This document shows positions 36,490 to 44,342 of a stretch of 64,000 bases of DNA, one piece after another. The position numbers and the translations under genes were made by a program. Source of the stretch: Pseudomonadota bacterium (lineage in GTDB: Bacteria; Pseudomonadota; Gammaproteobacteria; Burkholderiales; Rhodocyclaceae); assembly GCA_018241725.1 (NCBI GenBank), contig JAFEDI010000126.1:59603-123602 (forward strand). The letters are read 5' to 3'. The stretch's first letter is position 1. Each line of letters begins with the position of its first letter. A model generated the notes under the pieces. It ran no database searches. It worked only from the letters and a program-made list of their open reading frames with translations, and had not been told where the DNA came from.

Positions 36490-37260
36490 TTAGAGGGTTT
36501 TGACCCGCTGGATCAGTTCTTTGGCGAAGGCCAGGTAGGCCTGGGCGCCCTTGGCGCTGCGGTCGAACACCACGCCGGGCACGCCATGGCTGGGGGCCTC
36601 GGCGAGGCGCACGTTGCGCGGTACGACGGCCTTGAAGACCTTGTCGCCGAAGTGCGATTCGAGTTGGGCGGAGACCTGCTGCTGCAGCGTGACGCGGGGG
36701 TCGAACATGACGCGCAGAAGACCGATGATGCCCAGTTCGCGGTTCAGGTTGGCATGAACCTTCTTGATCGAGTTGACCAGGTCGGACAGGCCTTCCAGCG
36801 CGTAGTACTCGCACTGCATCGGGATGATGACGCCGTGGGCGGCGCACAGGCCGTTGAGGGTCAGCAGCGACAGGGACGGCGGGCAGTCCACGAGGATGAA
36901 GTCGTATTCCTGGGCGTGCAGCGCAAGCGCGTCGCGCATGCGGTTCTCGCGCCGCTCGAGGCCGACCAGCTCGACTTCGGCGCCAGCCAGATCGCGGTTG
37001 GCGGGGATCACGTCGTACTTGCCGGCTTCCGAGCGCACGCGGGCCTCGGCGACGGTGCAAAGGCCTACCAGCAGGTGATAGACCGACTTGCCGAGGGTGC
37101 GCTTGTCGATGCCGCTACCCATTGTCGCGTTGCCCTGGGGGTCCAGGTCGATCAGCAGTACGCGCTGCTTGGCGGCCGCCAGGCCGGCGGCGAGGTTGAC
37201 GCAGGTGGTCGTCTTGCCGACCCCACCCTTTTGGTTGGCGATGCAGAAAATGCGGGCCAT
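36490..37260 (-). CDS. parA: Chromosome-partitioning ATPase ParA
   Basis: A 256-residue Walker-type ATPase with deviant Walker A KGGVGKTTTCVNLA at the N-terminus (ARIFCIANQKGGVGKTT), then LLIDLDPQGNATMGSGI and FILVDCPPSLSLL (Walker B). It drives segregation of ParB-bound origins. ATG 37260 is used; a TTG six bases upstream also opens the frame. The rsmG stop is at 37263-37265, so the two genes are nearly contiguous, part of the mnmG-rsmG-parA-parB cluster that lies near the replication origin in many bacteria. No dnaA or oriC is in the window. Confidence 0.96.
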   Translation of the reverse strand: MARIFCIANQKGGVGKTTTCVNLAAGLAAAKQRVLLIDLDPQGNATMGSGIDKRTLGKSVYHLLVGLCTVAEARVRSEAGKYDVIPANRDLAGAEVELVGLERRENRMRDALALHAQEYDFILVDCPPSLSLLTLNGLCAAHGVIIPMQCEYYALEGLSDLVNSIKKVHANLNRELGIIGLLRVMFDPRVTLQQQVSAQLESHFGDKVFKAVVPRNVRLAEAPSHGVPGVVFDRSAKGAQAYLAFAKELIQRVKTL

Positions 37261-37262
37261 GC

Positions 37263-37895
37263 TCAAGTCCGTTTCACAATGATGAGATGGCGTTCGGCGT
37301 CGAGGCCGGGCACCTGGAGTTTCGCGCTGCGTTCCATGGCGAAGCCTTCCGGAATGCGGGCGATTTCGTCTTCAGGGTATACGCCCTTCATGGCGAGGAT
37401 GCGTGTCTGCGGTCCGGCCAGGTGGGCGGTGAGGTTCACGAAGTCGGCCAGATCGGCGAAGGCGCGCGAAATGATGCCGTCGGGGGCATCCGGCGCATAG
37501 GCCGGTTGCCAGTTTTCGATGCGGGCGTGGTGGGCGCGGAAGTTGTTGAGCTTGAGCTCGATCCGCGCCTGGTTCTGGAAGGTGCTCTTCTTTTGCACCG
37601 TCTCGACCGAATCCACCTGCAGGTCGGGCCGGCAGATGGCCAGCACGACACCGGGCAGGCCGCCGCCGGAGCCGACGTCTACCAGTCGGGAAATGCCATC
37701 CAGCTGCGGCAGCACCGACAGGGAGTCGAGCAGGTGGTGGGTGACGACCTGGGCCTCGTCGCGGATTGCGGTGAGGTTGTAAACCTTGTTCCACTTGATC
37801 AGCAGCTGGCCGAAGGCGAGCAGCTTTTGCGGGGCGTCGGCGGGCAGGTCGAGGCCCAGGGCGGCGATGCCCTGTTCGAGGGTGCGGCTGCTCAT
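37263..37895 (-). CDS. rsmG: 16S rRNA (guanine527-N7)-methyltransferase RsmG
   Basis: This 210-residue class I methyltransferase has the SAM-binding loop [16 protein letters not shown] (about 69-84) and the [13 protein letters not shown] block before it. It methylates G527 of 16S rRNA. Its start overlaps the mnmG stop by ATGA (37892-37895), so the two are translationally coupled. The long overlapping frame extending to 39074 is mnmG read in another phase and is not a gene. Confidence 0.95.
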   Translation of the reverse strand: MSSRTLEQGIAALGLDLPADAPQKLLAFGQLLIKWNKVYNLTAIRDEAQVVTHHLLDSLSVLPQLDGISRLVDVGSGGGLPGVVLAICRPDLQVDSVETVQKKSTFQNQARIELKLNNFRAHHARIENWQPAYAPDAPDGIISRAFADLADFVNLTAHLAGPQTRILAMKGVYPEDEIARIPEGFAMERSAKLQVPGLDAERHLIIVKRT

Positions 37896-39796
37896 GCTGA
37901 TTTCTGCTCCCGTCCGCGGGCCAGTTCGCCGCGTTTCAGCCACACCAGCAGCAGGCTGATGGCCGCCGGCGTGATGCCCTGGATGCGGCTGGCCTGGCCG
38001 ATGGTTTCCGGCTTGTGCTGGTTGAGGCGGCCCTGCACTTCCTTCGACAGGCCACGCACGCTGGAATAGTCCAGATCGGGCGGCAGGCGGGTGGCTTCGG
38101 CGTCGGCCTGGCGGGCTACTTCGTCGAGCTGGCGGTCGATGTAGCCTTGGTACTTGGCGGCGATTTCCAGCTGTTCGACGACCTGCGGGTCGGTTTCCGG
38201 CGCTTCCGGGGCGCCGGGCAGCGTCATCAGCGCCGCGTAGCTGACGCCGGGGCGGCGCAGCAGGTCGAAGAAGGAATATTCGCGCTCGATGGACTTGCCA
38301 AGCACGGCTTCGGCGGCTTCCGCCGGCACCTTGGCGGGCGTTGCCCAGGTGGCGCGCAGGCGTGCCGTCTCGCGTTCGATGGCTTCGCGCTTGGCGCAGA
38401 AGGCGGCCCAGCGTTCGTCGTCCACCAGCCCCAGCTTGCGGCCGGTCTCGGTGAGGCGCAGGTCGGCGTTGTCCTCGCGCAGGCTCAGGCGGTATTCGGC
38501 GCGGGATGTGAACATCCGGTAGGGCTCGGAGACGCCGCGGGTGATCAGGTCGTCCACCAGCACGCCCAGGTAGGCCTCGTCGCGGCGCGGGCACCAGGCC
38601 TCCTGGCCCTTCACCTGCAGGGCGGCGTTGATGCCGGCCAGCAGGCCCTGGGCGGCGGCTTCTTCGTAGCCGGTGGTGCCGTTGATCTGGCCGGCGAAGA
38701 ACAGCCCGCCGATGGACTTGGTTTCCAGGCTGGACTTGAGGTTGCGTGGGTCGAAGTAGTCGTACTCGATGGCGTAGCCGGGGCGCAGGATGTGGCAGTT
38801 CTCGAGGCCCTTGATGGAACGCACGATGTCCAGCTGCACGTCGAAGGGCAGGCTGGTGGAGATCCCGTTGGGGTAGATCTCGTGGGTGTCGAGGCCTTCC
38901 GGCTCGAGGAAGACGTGGTGGCTGTCCTTGTCCGCAAAGCGGTGGATCTTGTCCTCGATGCTCGGGCAGTAGCGCGGGCCGACCCCTTCGATCACGCCGG
39001 AGTACATCGGCGAGCGGTCGAGGTTGGCGCGGATGATGTCGTGGGTGCGGCTGTTGGTGTTGGTGATCCAGCACGGCAGCTGGCGCGGGTGCTGGCTGGC
39101 CTTGCCGAGGAAGCTGAACACTGGCACTGGATTGTCACCGGGCTGCACCTCCATCACCGAGAAGTCGATGCTGCGCGCGTCGAGGCGCGGCGGCGTGCCG
39201 GTCTTGAGGCGGCCCTGGGGCAGCGCGAGTTCCTTCAGGCGCTGGCCGAGGCTGATCGCCGGTGGGTCACCAGCGCGACCGGCGGAGTAGTTCTGCAGGC
39301 CGACGTGGATCAGGCCGTTGAGGAAGGTGCCGGCGGTTAGCACCACGGCGGGAGCCTCGAAGCGCAAGCCGATCTGGGTGACCACGCCGGTGACCCGGTC
39401 GCCGACCACGGTGAGGTCGTCCACGGCCTGCTGGAAAAGCCACAGGTTGGGCTGGTTTTCCAGGCGCTTGCGGATGGCCGCCTTGTACAGTACCCGGTCG
39501 GCCTGGGCGCGGGTGGCGCGCACGGCCGGGCCCTTGCTGGCGTTGAGGATGCGGAACTGGATGCCGCCTTCGTCGGTGGCCGCCGCCATGGCGCCGCCGA
39601 GGGCGTCCACTTCCTTGACCAGATGGCCCTTGCCGATCCCGCCGATGGACGGGTTGCAGCTCATCTGGCCGAGGGTCTCGATGTTGTGGGTGAGCAGCAG
39701 CGTGGCGCACCCGGCCCGCGCGGCTGCCAGAGCGGCCTCGGTGCCGGCATGGCCGCCGCCGACCACGATGACGTCGAAACGGGTGGGATGAAGCAT
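37892..39796 (-). CDS. mnmG: tRNA uridine-5-carboxymethylaminomethyl modification enzyme MnmG
   Basis: A 634-residue FAD-dependent enzyme. It opens with [20 protein letters not shown], the Rossmann FAD site (GGGHAG). Other GidA signatures are [20 protein letters not shown], a conserved TGTPPRLD and a C-terminal [11 protein letters not shown] helix. It modifies wobble uridine 34 in certain tRNAs with MnmE. ATG 39796 is preferred over the open frame further upstream because it gives the family N-terminus. It heads the rsmG/parA/parB cluster. Confidence 0.97.
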   Translation of the reverse strand: MLHPTRFDVIVVGGGHAGTEAALAAARAGCATLLLTHNIETLGQMSCNPSIGGIGKGHLVKEVDALGGAMAAATDEGGIQFRILNASKGPAVRATRAQADRVLYKAAIRKRLENQPNLWLFQQAVDDLTVVGDRVTGVVTQIGLRFEAPAVVLTAGTFLNGLIHVGLQNYSAGRAGDPPAISLGQRLKELALPQGRLKTGTPPRLDARSIDFSVMEVQPGDNPVPVFSFLGKASQHPRQLPCWITNTNSRTHDIIRANLDRSPMYSGVIEGVGPRYCPSIEDKIHRFADKDSHHVFLEPEGLDTHEIYPNGISTSLPFDVQLDIVRSIKGLENCHILRPGYAIEYDYFDPRNLKSSLETKSIGGLFFAGQINGTTGYEEAAAQGLLAGINAALQVKGQEAWCPRRDEAYLGVLVDDLITRGVSEPYRMFTSRAEYRLSLREDNADLRLTETGRKLGLVDDERWAAFCAKREAIERETARLRATWATPAKVPAEAAEAVLGKSIEREYSFFDLLRRPGVSYAALMTLPGAPEAPETDPQVVEQLEIAAKYQGYIDRQLDEVARQADAEATRLPPDLDYSSVRGLSKEVQGRLNQHKPETIGQASRIQGITPAAISLLLVWLKRGELARGREQKSA

Positions 39797-40156
39797 GGGG
39801 AAACCGGGAATGGTGAAACGGGGGAGCCGCATGATACGACCTTGCGTCGCAAAAATACAGCCTCAGTACCTTGTGAAAGCCCGAAAAACAAAGGATTTAC
39901 AACGGTTTACAGGAAGTCTTGAAGCCCTTTGGACGCCCTTTCGCGTATCTCCAGTGAGGTATTGCTAGGTGGATTGTGTCCTGTTTCACAGTTGGTCGAT
40001 ATTTGTCCGGGGAGTCTAAAGTTTGCGCCCCATCATCCGTAGAACGATGCAATATATGGGTGTCAGGAAGCCTTTTTCGCTTTGGGTTTCCACCCTTCTG
40101 CCCCATGAGTCTTGCTGTCCCGATACCCCGGATTTTCCCTGCCGGGAGGAGAAAAA
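39797..40156. other. 360-bp divergent intergenic region, mnmG / chemotaxis operon
   Basis: This region separates mnmG (minus) from the chemotaxis operon (plus) and should carry both promoters. It contains a sigma-28-like site (40017-40043), a TGTTTCAC half of a parS-like sequence at 39982-39989, and a GGGAGGAG ribosome binding site for the response regulator. No RNA gene or repeat is seen. Confidence 0.5.
40017..40043 (+). promoter_or_regulatory. Possible sigma-28 (FliA) promoter for the chemotaxis operon
   Basis: TAAAGTTT (40017-40024) is an exact match to the FliA -35 consensus, and after an 11-base spacer TCCGTAGA (40036-40043) matches 4 of 8 bases of the GCCGATAA -10. It is 114 bp before the response-regulator start. 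The -10 match is imperfect, so this is a candidate. Confidence 0.4.
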
Positions 40157-40522
40157 ATGAAAACAATCATGTTGGTCGATGATTCGGCCACCGTCCTGCT
40201 GTCCATCTCCGGAATCCTCTCCAAGGCAGGTTTCCAGGTTGTCACCGCCAACAGCGCCGAAGACGGCCAGAAGAAGCTGGCGGCGGGGACCAAGCCTGAT
40301 CTGTTGATCACCGATCTCAACATGCCCGGGATGAATGGCATCGAGTTCATCAAGCTTGTCCGTCAGAAGCCTGAACTGCGCTTCATGCCGATCCTGTTCC
40401 TGACTACCGAATCCCAGCAGAGCAAACGTGCGGAGGCCAAGGCCGCAGGAGCGTCGGGCTGGATCGTCAAACCGGCGACGGCTGACACGCTGCTCAATAC
40501 GATCAAGCTCGTCCTGCGTTGA
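40157..40522 (+). CDS. CheY-like single-domain response regulator
   Basis: A 121-residue receiver domain. The acidic pair is VDDSATV (D8, D9), the phospho-acceptor is in [13 protein letters not shown] (D55 region), and the conserved Thr and Lys are in FLTTES and WIVKPAT. It has no output domain, so it is CheY-like. It is the first gene of the chemotaxis operon, with a GGGAGGAG site upstream. Its stop lies six bases before the MCP-like gene start. It is the likely target of CheA and of the CheZ-like motif in the next product. I leave the symbol empty because the motor or other output is unknown. Confidence 0.9.
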   Translation: MKTIMLVDDSATVLLSISGILSKAGFQVVTANSAEDGQKKLAAGTKPDLLITDLNMPGMNGIEFIKLVRQKPELRFMPILFLTTESQQSKRAEAKAAGASGWIVKPATADTLLNTIKLVLR

Positions 40523-40527
40523 AGCCC

Positions 40528-41814
40528 ATGTCGGACATCGGCGATAAATCCCGGCGCCGGCGCCTGCTGTTGTCCTTGCTGACGGCGGTGGGCGTGTTCG
40601 TCGTCGTGTATTTCGGCAACGATGCCTACCACAGGCTCCTGCTCGACGAGTTGGGGCTGAGTCAGTCTCTTGTGGATGCGATCGGCGCTATCGCGGCGGT
40701 GCTCCTCAGCTTCGAGGCGCTCAGCATGCTGTCGATCATGCGTTACCGGGATGCGTTGTATGGCGCGGAACGTGCGCTTGGCAAGACCAAGGATGAGCTT
40801 GAGCACAAGAGCGAAGTGGCGACCGAGGTGAGCCGCTCGTTGGACCAAGTGCCTCATCTCAATGGCATTCTCGTCGGGCAGCTCAATGCCGTCACCGACC
40901 AGACCGAGGTGGCGGCATTGGGCATGGTTGAGCGTCTGCAGGCAGTGGATGCCGTCGTGCAGGATCTCGATCAGGTCGTGCAGGCCTTCTCGCAGGAATC
41001 CAGCCAGATCGTCGAGGCTGCCAACACGCGGGCGGTTGGCAACCAGCAAACCCTCGCCGCATTGCAGGACTACATCCATCGTCGCCTCGAAAACGTCGGC
41101 GAAGAGCAGGAACATGTGATGGCGGCGCTGGAGGAGGCCAAGTCCCTCGCTCAATTCGTCAATTTGGTCCGTGATATTTCCGGCCAGACCAATCTGCTGG
41201 CCCTCAATGCGGCCATCGAGGCGGCCCGGGCCGGCGAAGCCGGGCGTGGTTTCGCGGTGGTGGCGGACGAGGTGCGCAAGCTGGCCGGGCAGACCGATCA
41301 GGCCGTGCTGAAGATCAGCGAAGGCATCGAACGGGTCGTGCATACCATCCAGTCCAAATTCAGCGCCCAACTGGACCAGAGCATTTCGAATGCCGAAGAA
41401 GATGCGCTGCGCACGGTGGCCGATCAATTCCATGAGGTCAGCGCCAGCTATACGCAACTGCTCGATCACGAGAACCGGATTCTCGGTGTGTTCCGCGAAT
41501 CGAGCCATCGGCTCGCCGAGATGTTCATGGAAACCATGGCCAGCGTTCAGTTTCAGGATGTCACCCGCCAGCAGGTCGGCCACGTGATCGAGGCGCTGGA
41601 GCGTCTCGACGAGCACGTCTTGAAACTGTCCGCCTGCCTGAACGGCACCGCCGCCATCAGCGACATTCCGGCGATGACCGAACAGATCGACCGCCTCTTC
41701 GAGAGCTATGTGATGGAGCGGGAGCGTGAGGAGCATGCCCGGCGCAGCGGCATCTCTCTGTCTCGTTCTGCGTCGGCCTCGGCAGGTGATGGACCTGCCG
41801 TCGAACTGTTTTAA
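40528..41814 (+). CDS. MCP-like signalling protein with CheZ-type DxxxQ phosphatase motif
   Basis: A 428-residue protein with two short N-terminal membrane segments (about 16-32 and 52-72) and no sizeable periplasmic domain. A helical cytoplasmic region follows, with the MCP hairpin tip ([20 protein letters not shown], about residues 212-231, then [15 protein letters not shown]). After the tip comes a helix ending [14 protein letters not shown] (D344, Q348). This matches the CheZ active-site helix FQDLTGQ, whose Asp and Gln (D143 and Q147 in E. coli) hydrolyse CheY-P. The tail ends GPAVELF. ATG 40528 is used; a TTG nine bases earlier overlaps the regulator stop. It may both couple to CheA and dephosphorylate the upstream receiver. 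The CheZ activity is inference. Confidence 0.75.
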   Translation: MSDIGDKSRRRRLLLSLLTAVGVFVVVYFGNDAYHRLLLDELGLSQSLVDAIGAIAAVLLSFEALSMLSIMRYRDALYGAERALGKTKDELEHKSEVATEVSRSLDQVPHLNGILVGQLNAVTDQTEVAALGMVERLQAVDAVVQDLDQVVQAFSQESSQIVEAANTRAVGNQQTLAALQDYIHRRLENVGEEQEHVMAALEEAKSLAQFVNLVRDISGQTNLLALNAAIEAARAGEAGRGFAVVADEVRKLAGQTDQAVLKISEGIERVVHTIQSKFSAQLDQSISNAEEDALRTVADQFHEVSASYTQLLDHENRILGVFRESSHRLAEMFMETMASVQFQDVTRQQVGHVIEALERLDEHVLKLSACLNGTAAISDIPAMTEQIDRLFESYVMEREREEHARRSGISLSRSASASAGDGPAVELF

Positions 41815-41829
41815 CCGTCAGAGGGCAGC

Positions 41830-42123
41830 ATGAGTGTCATTCGTCAGGCTTTTGCCGAGGATTTCACGATCTATCGCGTCGCCGAGCTGAAACCAGGCCT
41901 GCTTGGCCTGCTGGGCGGGGCCGAGCGCATCGAGCTGGACCTGTCCGGCGTTGAGCGCATGGATTCGGCCGGCTGCCAACTGCTGATGCTGGTCAAGCGG
42001 GAAGCCAGTGCCGCCGGCAAGACGCTGGCGATCGTCGCCCATAGTCCGGCGGTGCAATCCCTGATCGAGTTCTACAACCTTGCGGCCTGGTTTGGCGACC
42101 CGCTGGTCGTACCCGCAGAATAA
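41830..42123 (+). CDS. STAS-domain protein (anti-sigma-factor antagonist-like)
   Basis: A 97-residue single STAS domain. The phosphorylatable-serine segment is LSGVERMDSAGCQLLMLVK, with DSAG as in SpoIIAA-like proteins. It is cytoplasmic. It sits between the MCP-like protein and CheA (15 and 14 bp gaps), and STAS proteins beside CheA occur in alternative (non-flagellar) chemosensory clusters. Its partner, a serine kinase or other regulator, is not encoded nearby. It has a GAGGG ribosome binding site. Confidence 0.85.
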   Translation: MSVIRQAFAEDFTIYRVAELKPGLLGLLGGAERIELDLSGVERMDSAGCQLLMLVKREASAAGKTLAIVAHSPAVQSLIEFYNLAAWFGDPLVVPAE

Positions 42124-42137
42124 CTTCAGCGCTCACC

Positions 42138-44315
42138 ATGGACGAACTCAAGCAAGTTTTTCTGCAGGAAAGTGGGGAGCAGCTGGATGCGCTCGAATCC
42201 CTGCTGCTCGAACTGGAAGCCCATCCCGACGACGAGATCACCCTCAACGGAATTTTTCGAGCGGCCCATACCATCAAGGGTGCGGCCGGAATGGTCGAGG
42301 CTGCTGCCGTAGAGTCCTTCGCCCATGTAGTCGAGAACGTGCTCGACCGCCTGCGTAACCACGAGATTGCCGTCACCACGGATCTGGCCGCGCTGATGCT
42401 GGCGTGTACCGACCACTTGCGCGTGCTGGTCGCCAGCGAGGCCGGCATGGATCAGGTGAGCGCCGCCGACATCGAGGCCCAGACGGCCAGCCTGCTGGCG
42501 CGTCTGCGGGCCTTTGGGCCGGGGGGGGAGGTGCAAGCGACACCCAAGGCTGAGGAGCCCGGCGTGCAGCGCATTCCCTCTCCGCAGACCAGCCACAACT
42601 GCTGGCACATTTCGGTGCGGTTCGGCTCCGACGTGCTGCGTCAGGGCATGGACCCGGAGAATTTCCTGCGCTTCCTTGAGACGGTTGGCAACATCCGTCA
42701 CATGGAAACTCTAGCCGACAGAATGCCGGCCGCCGCCGAGATGGACCCGGAGCTGTGCTACCTGGGCTTCGAGATAGCGCTGGAGTCCGCCGCCGACAAG
42801 CAGACCATCGAGGATGTCTTTGCCTTTGTGCGCGACGAGTGCCAGTTGTCCATCCTGCCGCCAAACAGCAAGGTGAACGATTACGTCGAGCTGATCGAGA
42901 GCCTGCCGGAAGACACCCTGCGCCTGGGGGAGATCCTGGTGCGCATCGGGGCTCTGACCGCCGACGAGCTGAGCGAGGGCTTGCGTGCCCAAGCCATGGA
43001 CGACGGCGAGGCGCCGGCGGCCGAACGCCATGACAAGCCGATTGGCGAGATTCTGGTTGCCCAGCAGGTCGTGCAGCCTGAGGTCGTTGCCGCTGCGGTG
43101 GCCAAGCAGACCCAGGTCAGCGAGAAGAAAGCCCAGGATGCCAAGCTGATCCGCGTGCCGGCCGACAAGCTCGACCACCTGATCAACCTTGTCGGCGAGC
43201 TGGTGATCGCTGGGGCGGCGACCAGCCTGCTGGCCCACAAGCGCAGCGATGGCGAGCTGATCGAGTCTTCGTCGTTGCTTACGAGACTGGTGGAGGAGAT
43301 CCGCGATGCGTCGTTGCAGCTGCGCACCGTGCAGATCGGCGAAACCTTCAACCGCTTCCACCGCCTCGTGCGCGACGCCTGCAAGGATCTGGGCAAGGAC
43401 GTGGAACTGCTGATTTCCGGTGGCGAGACCGAGCTCGACAAGTCCATCGTCGAGAAGATCGGCGATCCGTTGATGCATCTGGTGCGCAACTCCCTTGACC
43501 ACGGTATCGAGGCACCGGCGGTGCGCGAGGCTGCCGGCAAGAACCCGCGCGGCACACTGCTCCTCAACGCTTATCACGATGCGGGCAATATCGTCATCGA
43601 AGTGGCCGACGATGGTGCGGGCCTCAACCGCGACAAGATCCTGGCCAAGGCTGTCGAACGGGGGCTGGTGGAGCCGGATGCCCACCTGTCGGATCGGGAG
43701 GTCTACGACCTGATCTTTGCCCCTGGTCTATCTACCGCCGACCAGGTGACCAACCTGTCCGGGCGTGGCGTCGGCATGGACGTGGTGCGCCGTAACCTGC
43801 TGGCCTTGCGCGGCACCATCAACGTCAGCAGCCAGCCGGGCCAGGGTACGCGTCTGACCCTGCGCTTGCCGTTGACGCTGGCGATCATCGACGGTTTCCT
43901 GGTGGTATCGGCCAACCGTTCCTACGTGATTCCCCTCGATGCGGTGGTGGAGTGCGTCGAGCGGCCCGAGGCAGAGCATGAGCGCAACTATTTCAACCTG
44001 CGTGGCCAGGTTTTGCCATCGGTGTGCCTGCGGGAGAGCTTCGGCTTGCCCGGCGAGCGCCCGGCCCGGGAGAGCGTGGTGGTGGTCCAGTACGCCGGCC
44101 AGCGCGCCGGTATCGTGGTGGACCGCCTGGCCGGCGAACTACAGGCCGTCATCAAGCCTCTTGGCGCGATCTTCCGTCACCTGCAGGGCATCGGTGGGTC
44201 GACCATCCTCGGCAGCGGTGAGGTGGCCCTGATCCTCGATATTTCCGCCCTCATCAAGATTTCGGGGCAGGCCGAGCAGCGCCTGCTGGCCCGCCCCGAG
44301 CAACGTAGTGCCTGA
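42138..44315 (+). CDS. cheA: Chemotaxis histidine kinase CheA
   Basis: A 725-residue CheA. The P1 Hpt domain has the phospho-acceptor H44 (RAAHTIKGAAGM). A second soluble domain (about 155-250, CWHISVRFGSDVLRQ) resembles a P2-like or ACT-like module. Then come two LGEILVxxGxxxxxxLSEG-type helix pairs (LRLGEILVRIGALTADELSE; KPIGEILVAQQVVQPEVVAA) reminiscent of MshEN domains, unusual inside a CheA. P3 dimerisation, the P4 ATPase (N box HLVRNSLDHGIE; DDGAGLN; GRGVGMDVV) and the P5 CheW-like domain complete it. It phosphorylates the CheY-like receiver and CheB. Confidence 0.94.
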   Translation: MDELKQVFLQESGEQLDALESLLLELEAHPDDEITLNGIFRAAHTIKGAAGMVEAAAVESFAHVVENVLDRLRNHEIAVTTDLAALMLACTDHLRVLVASEAGMDQVSAADIEAQTASLLARLRAFGPGGEVQATPKAEEPGVQRIPSPQTSHNCWHISVRFGSDVLRQGMDPENFLRFLETVGNIRHMETLADRMPAAAEMDPELCYLGFEIALESAADKQTIEDVFAFVRDECQLSILPPNSKVNDYVELIESLPEDTLRLGEILVRIGALTADELSEGLRAQAMDDGEAPAAERHDKPIGEILVAQQVVQPEVVAAAVAKQTQVSEKKAQDAKLIRVPADKLDHLINLVGELVIAGAATSLLAHKRSDGELIESSSLLTRLVEEIRDASLQLRTVQIGETFNRFHRLVRDACKDLGKDVELLISGGETELDKSIVEKIGDPLMHLVRNSLDHGIEAPAVREAAGKNPRGTLLLNAYHDAGNIVIEVADDGAGLNRDKILAKAVERGLVEPDAHLSDREVYDLIFAPGLSTADQVTNLSGRGVGMDVVRRNLLALRGTINVSSQPGQGTRLTLRLPLTLAIIDGFLVVSANRSYVIPLDAVVECVERPEAEHERNYFNLRGQVLPSVCLRESFGLPGERPARESVVVVQYAGQRAGIVVDRLAGELQAVIKPLGAIFRHLQGIGGSTILGSGEVALILDISALIKISGQAEQRLLARPEQRSA

Positions 44316-44342
44316 CCTTGCTGTCCTACCCGGAGATTCATC

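Noticed and set aside
37263-39074. Fused long frame upstream of rsmG
   Set aside because: The upstream part is mnmG in another phase; the RsmG start at 37895 is supported by an ATGA overlap.
39982-39989. TGTTTCAC, a perfect left half of a parS site near the par genes
   Set aside because: The right half (AGTTGGTC) does not match the GTGAAACA arm, so it is a half-site at best and chance is likely.
39797-40156. Replication origin beside mnmG
   Set aside because: No DnaA box clusters (TTATNCACA) or AT-rich 13-mers are seen, and dnaA/dnaN are not in the window.
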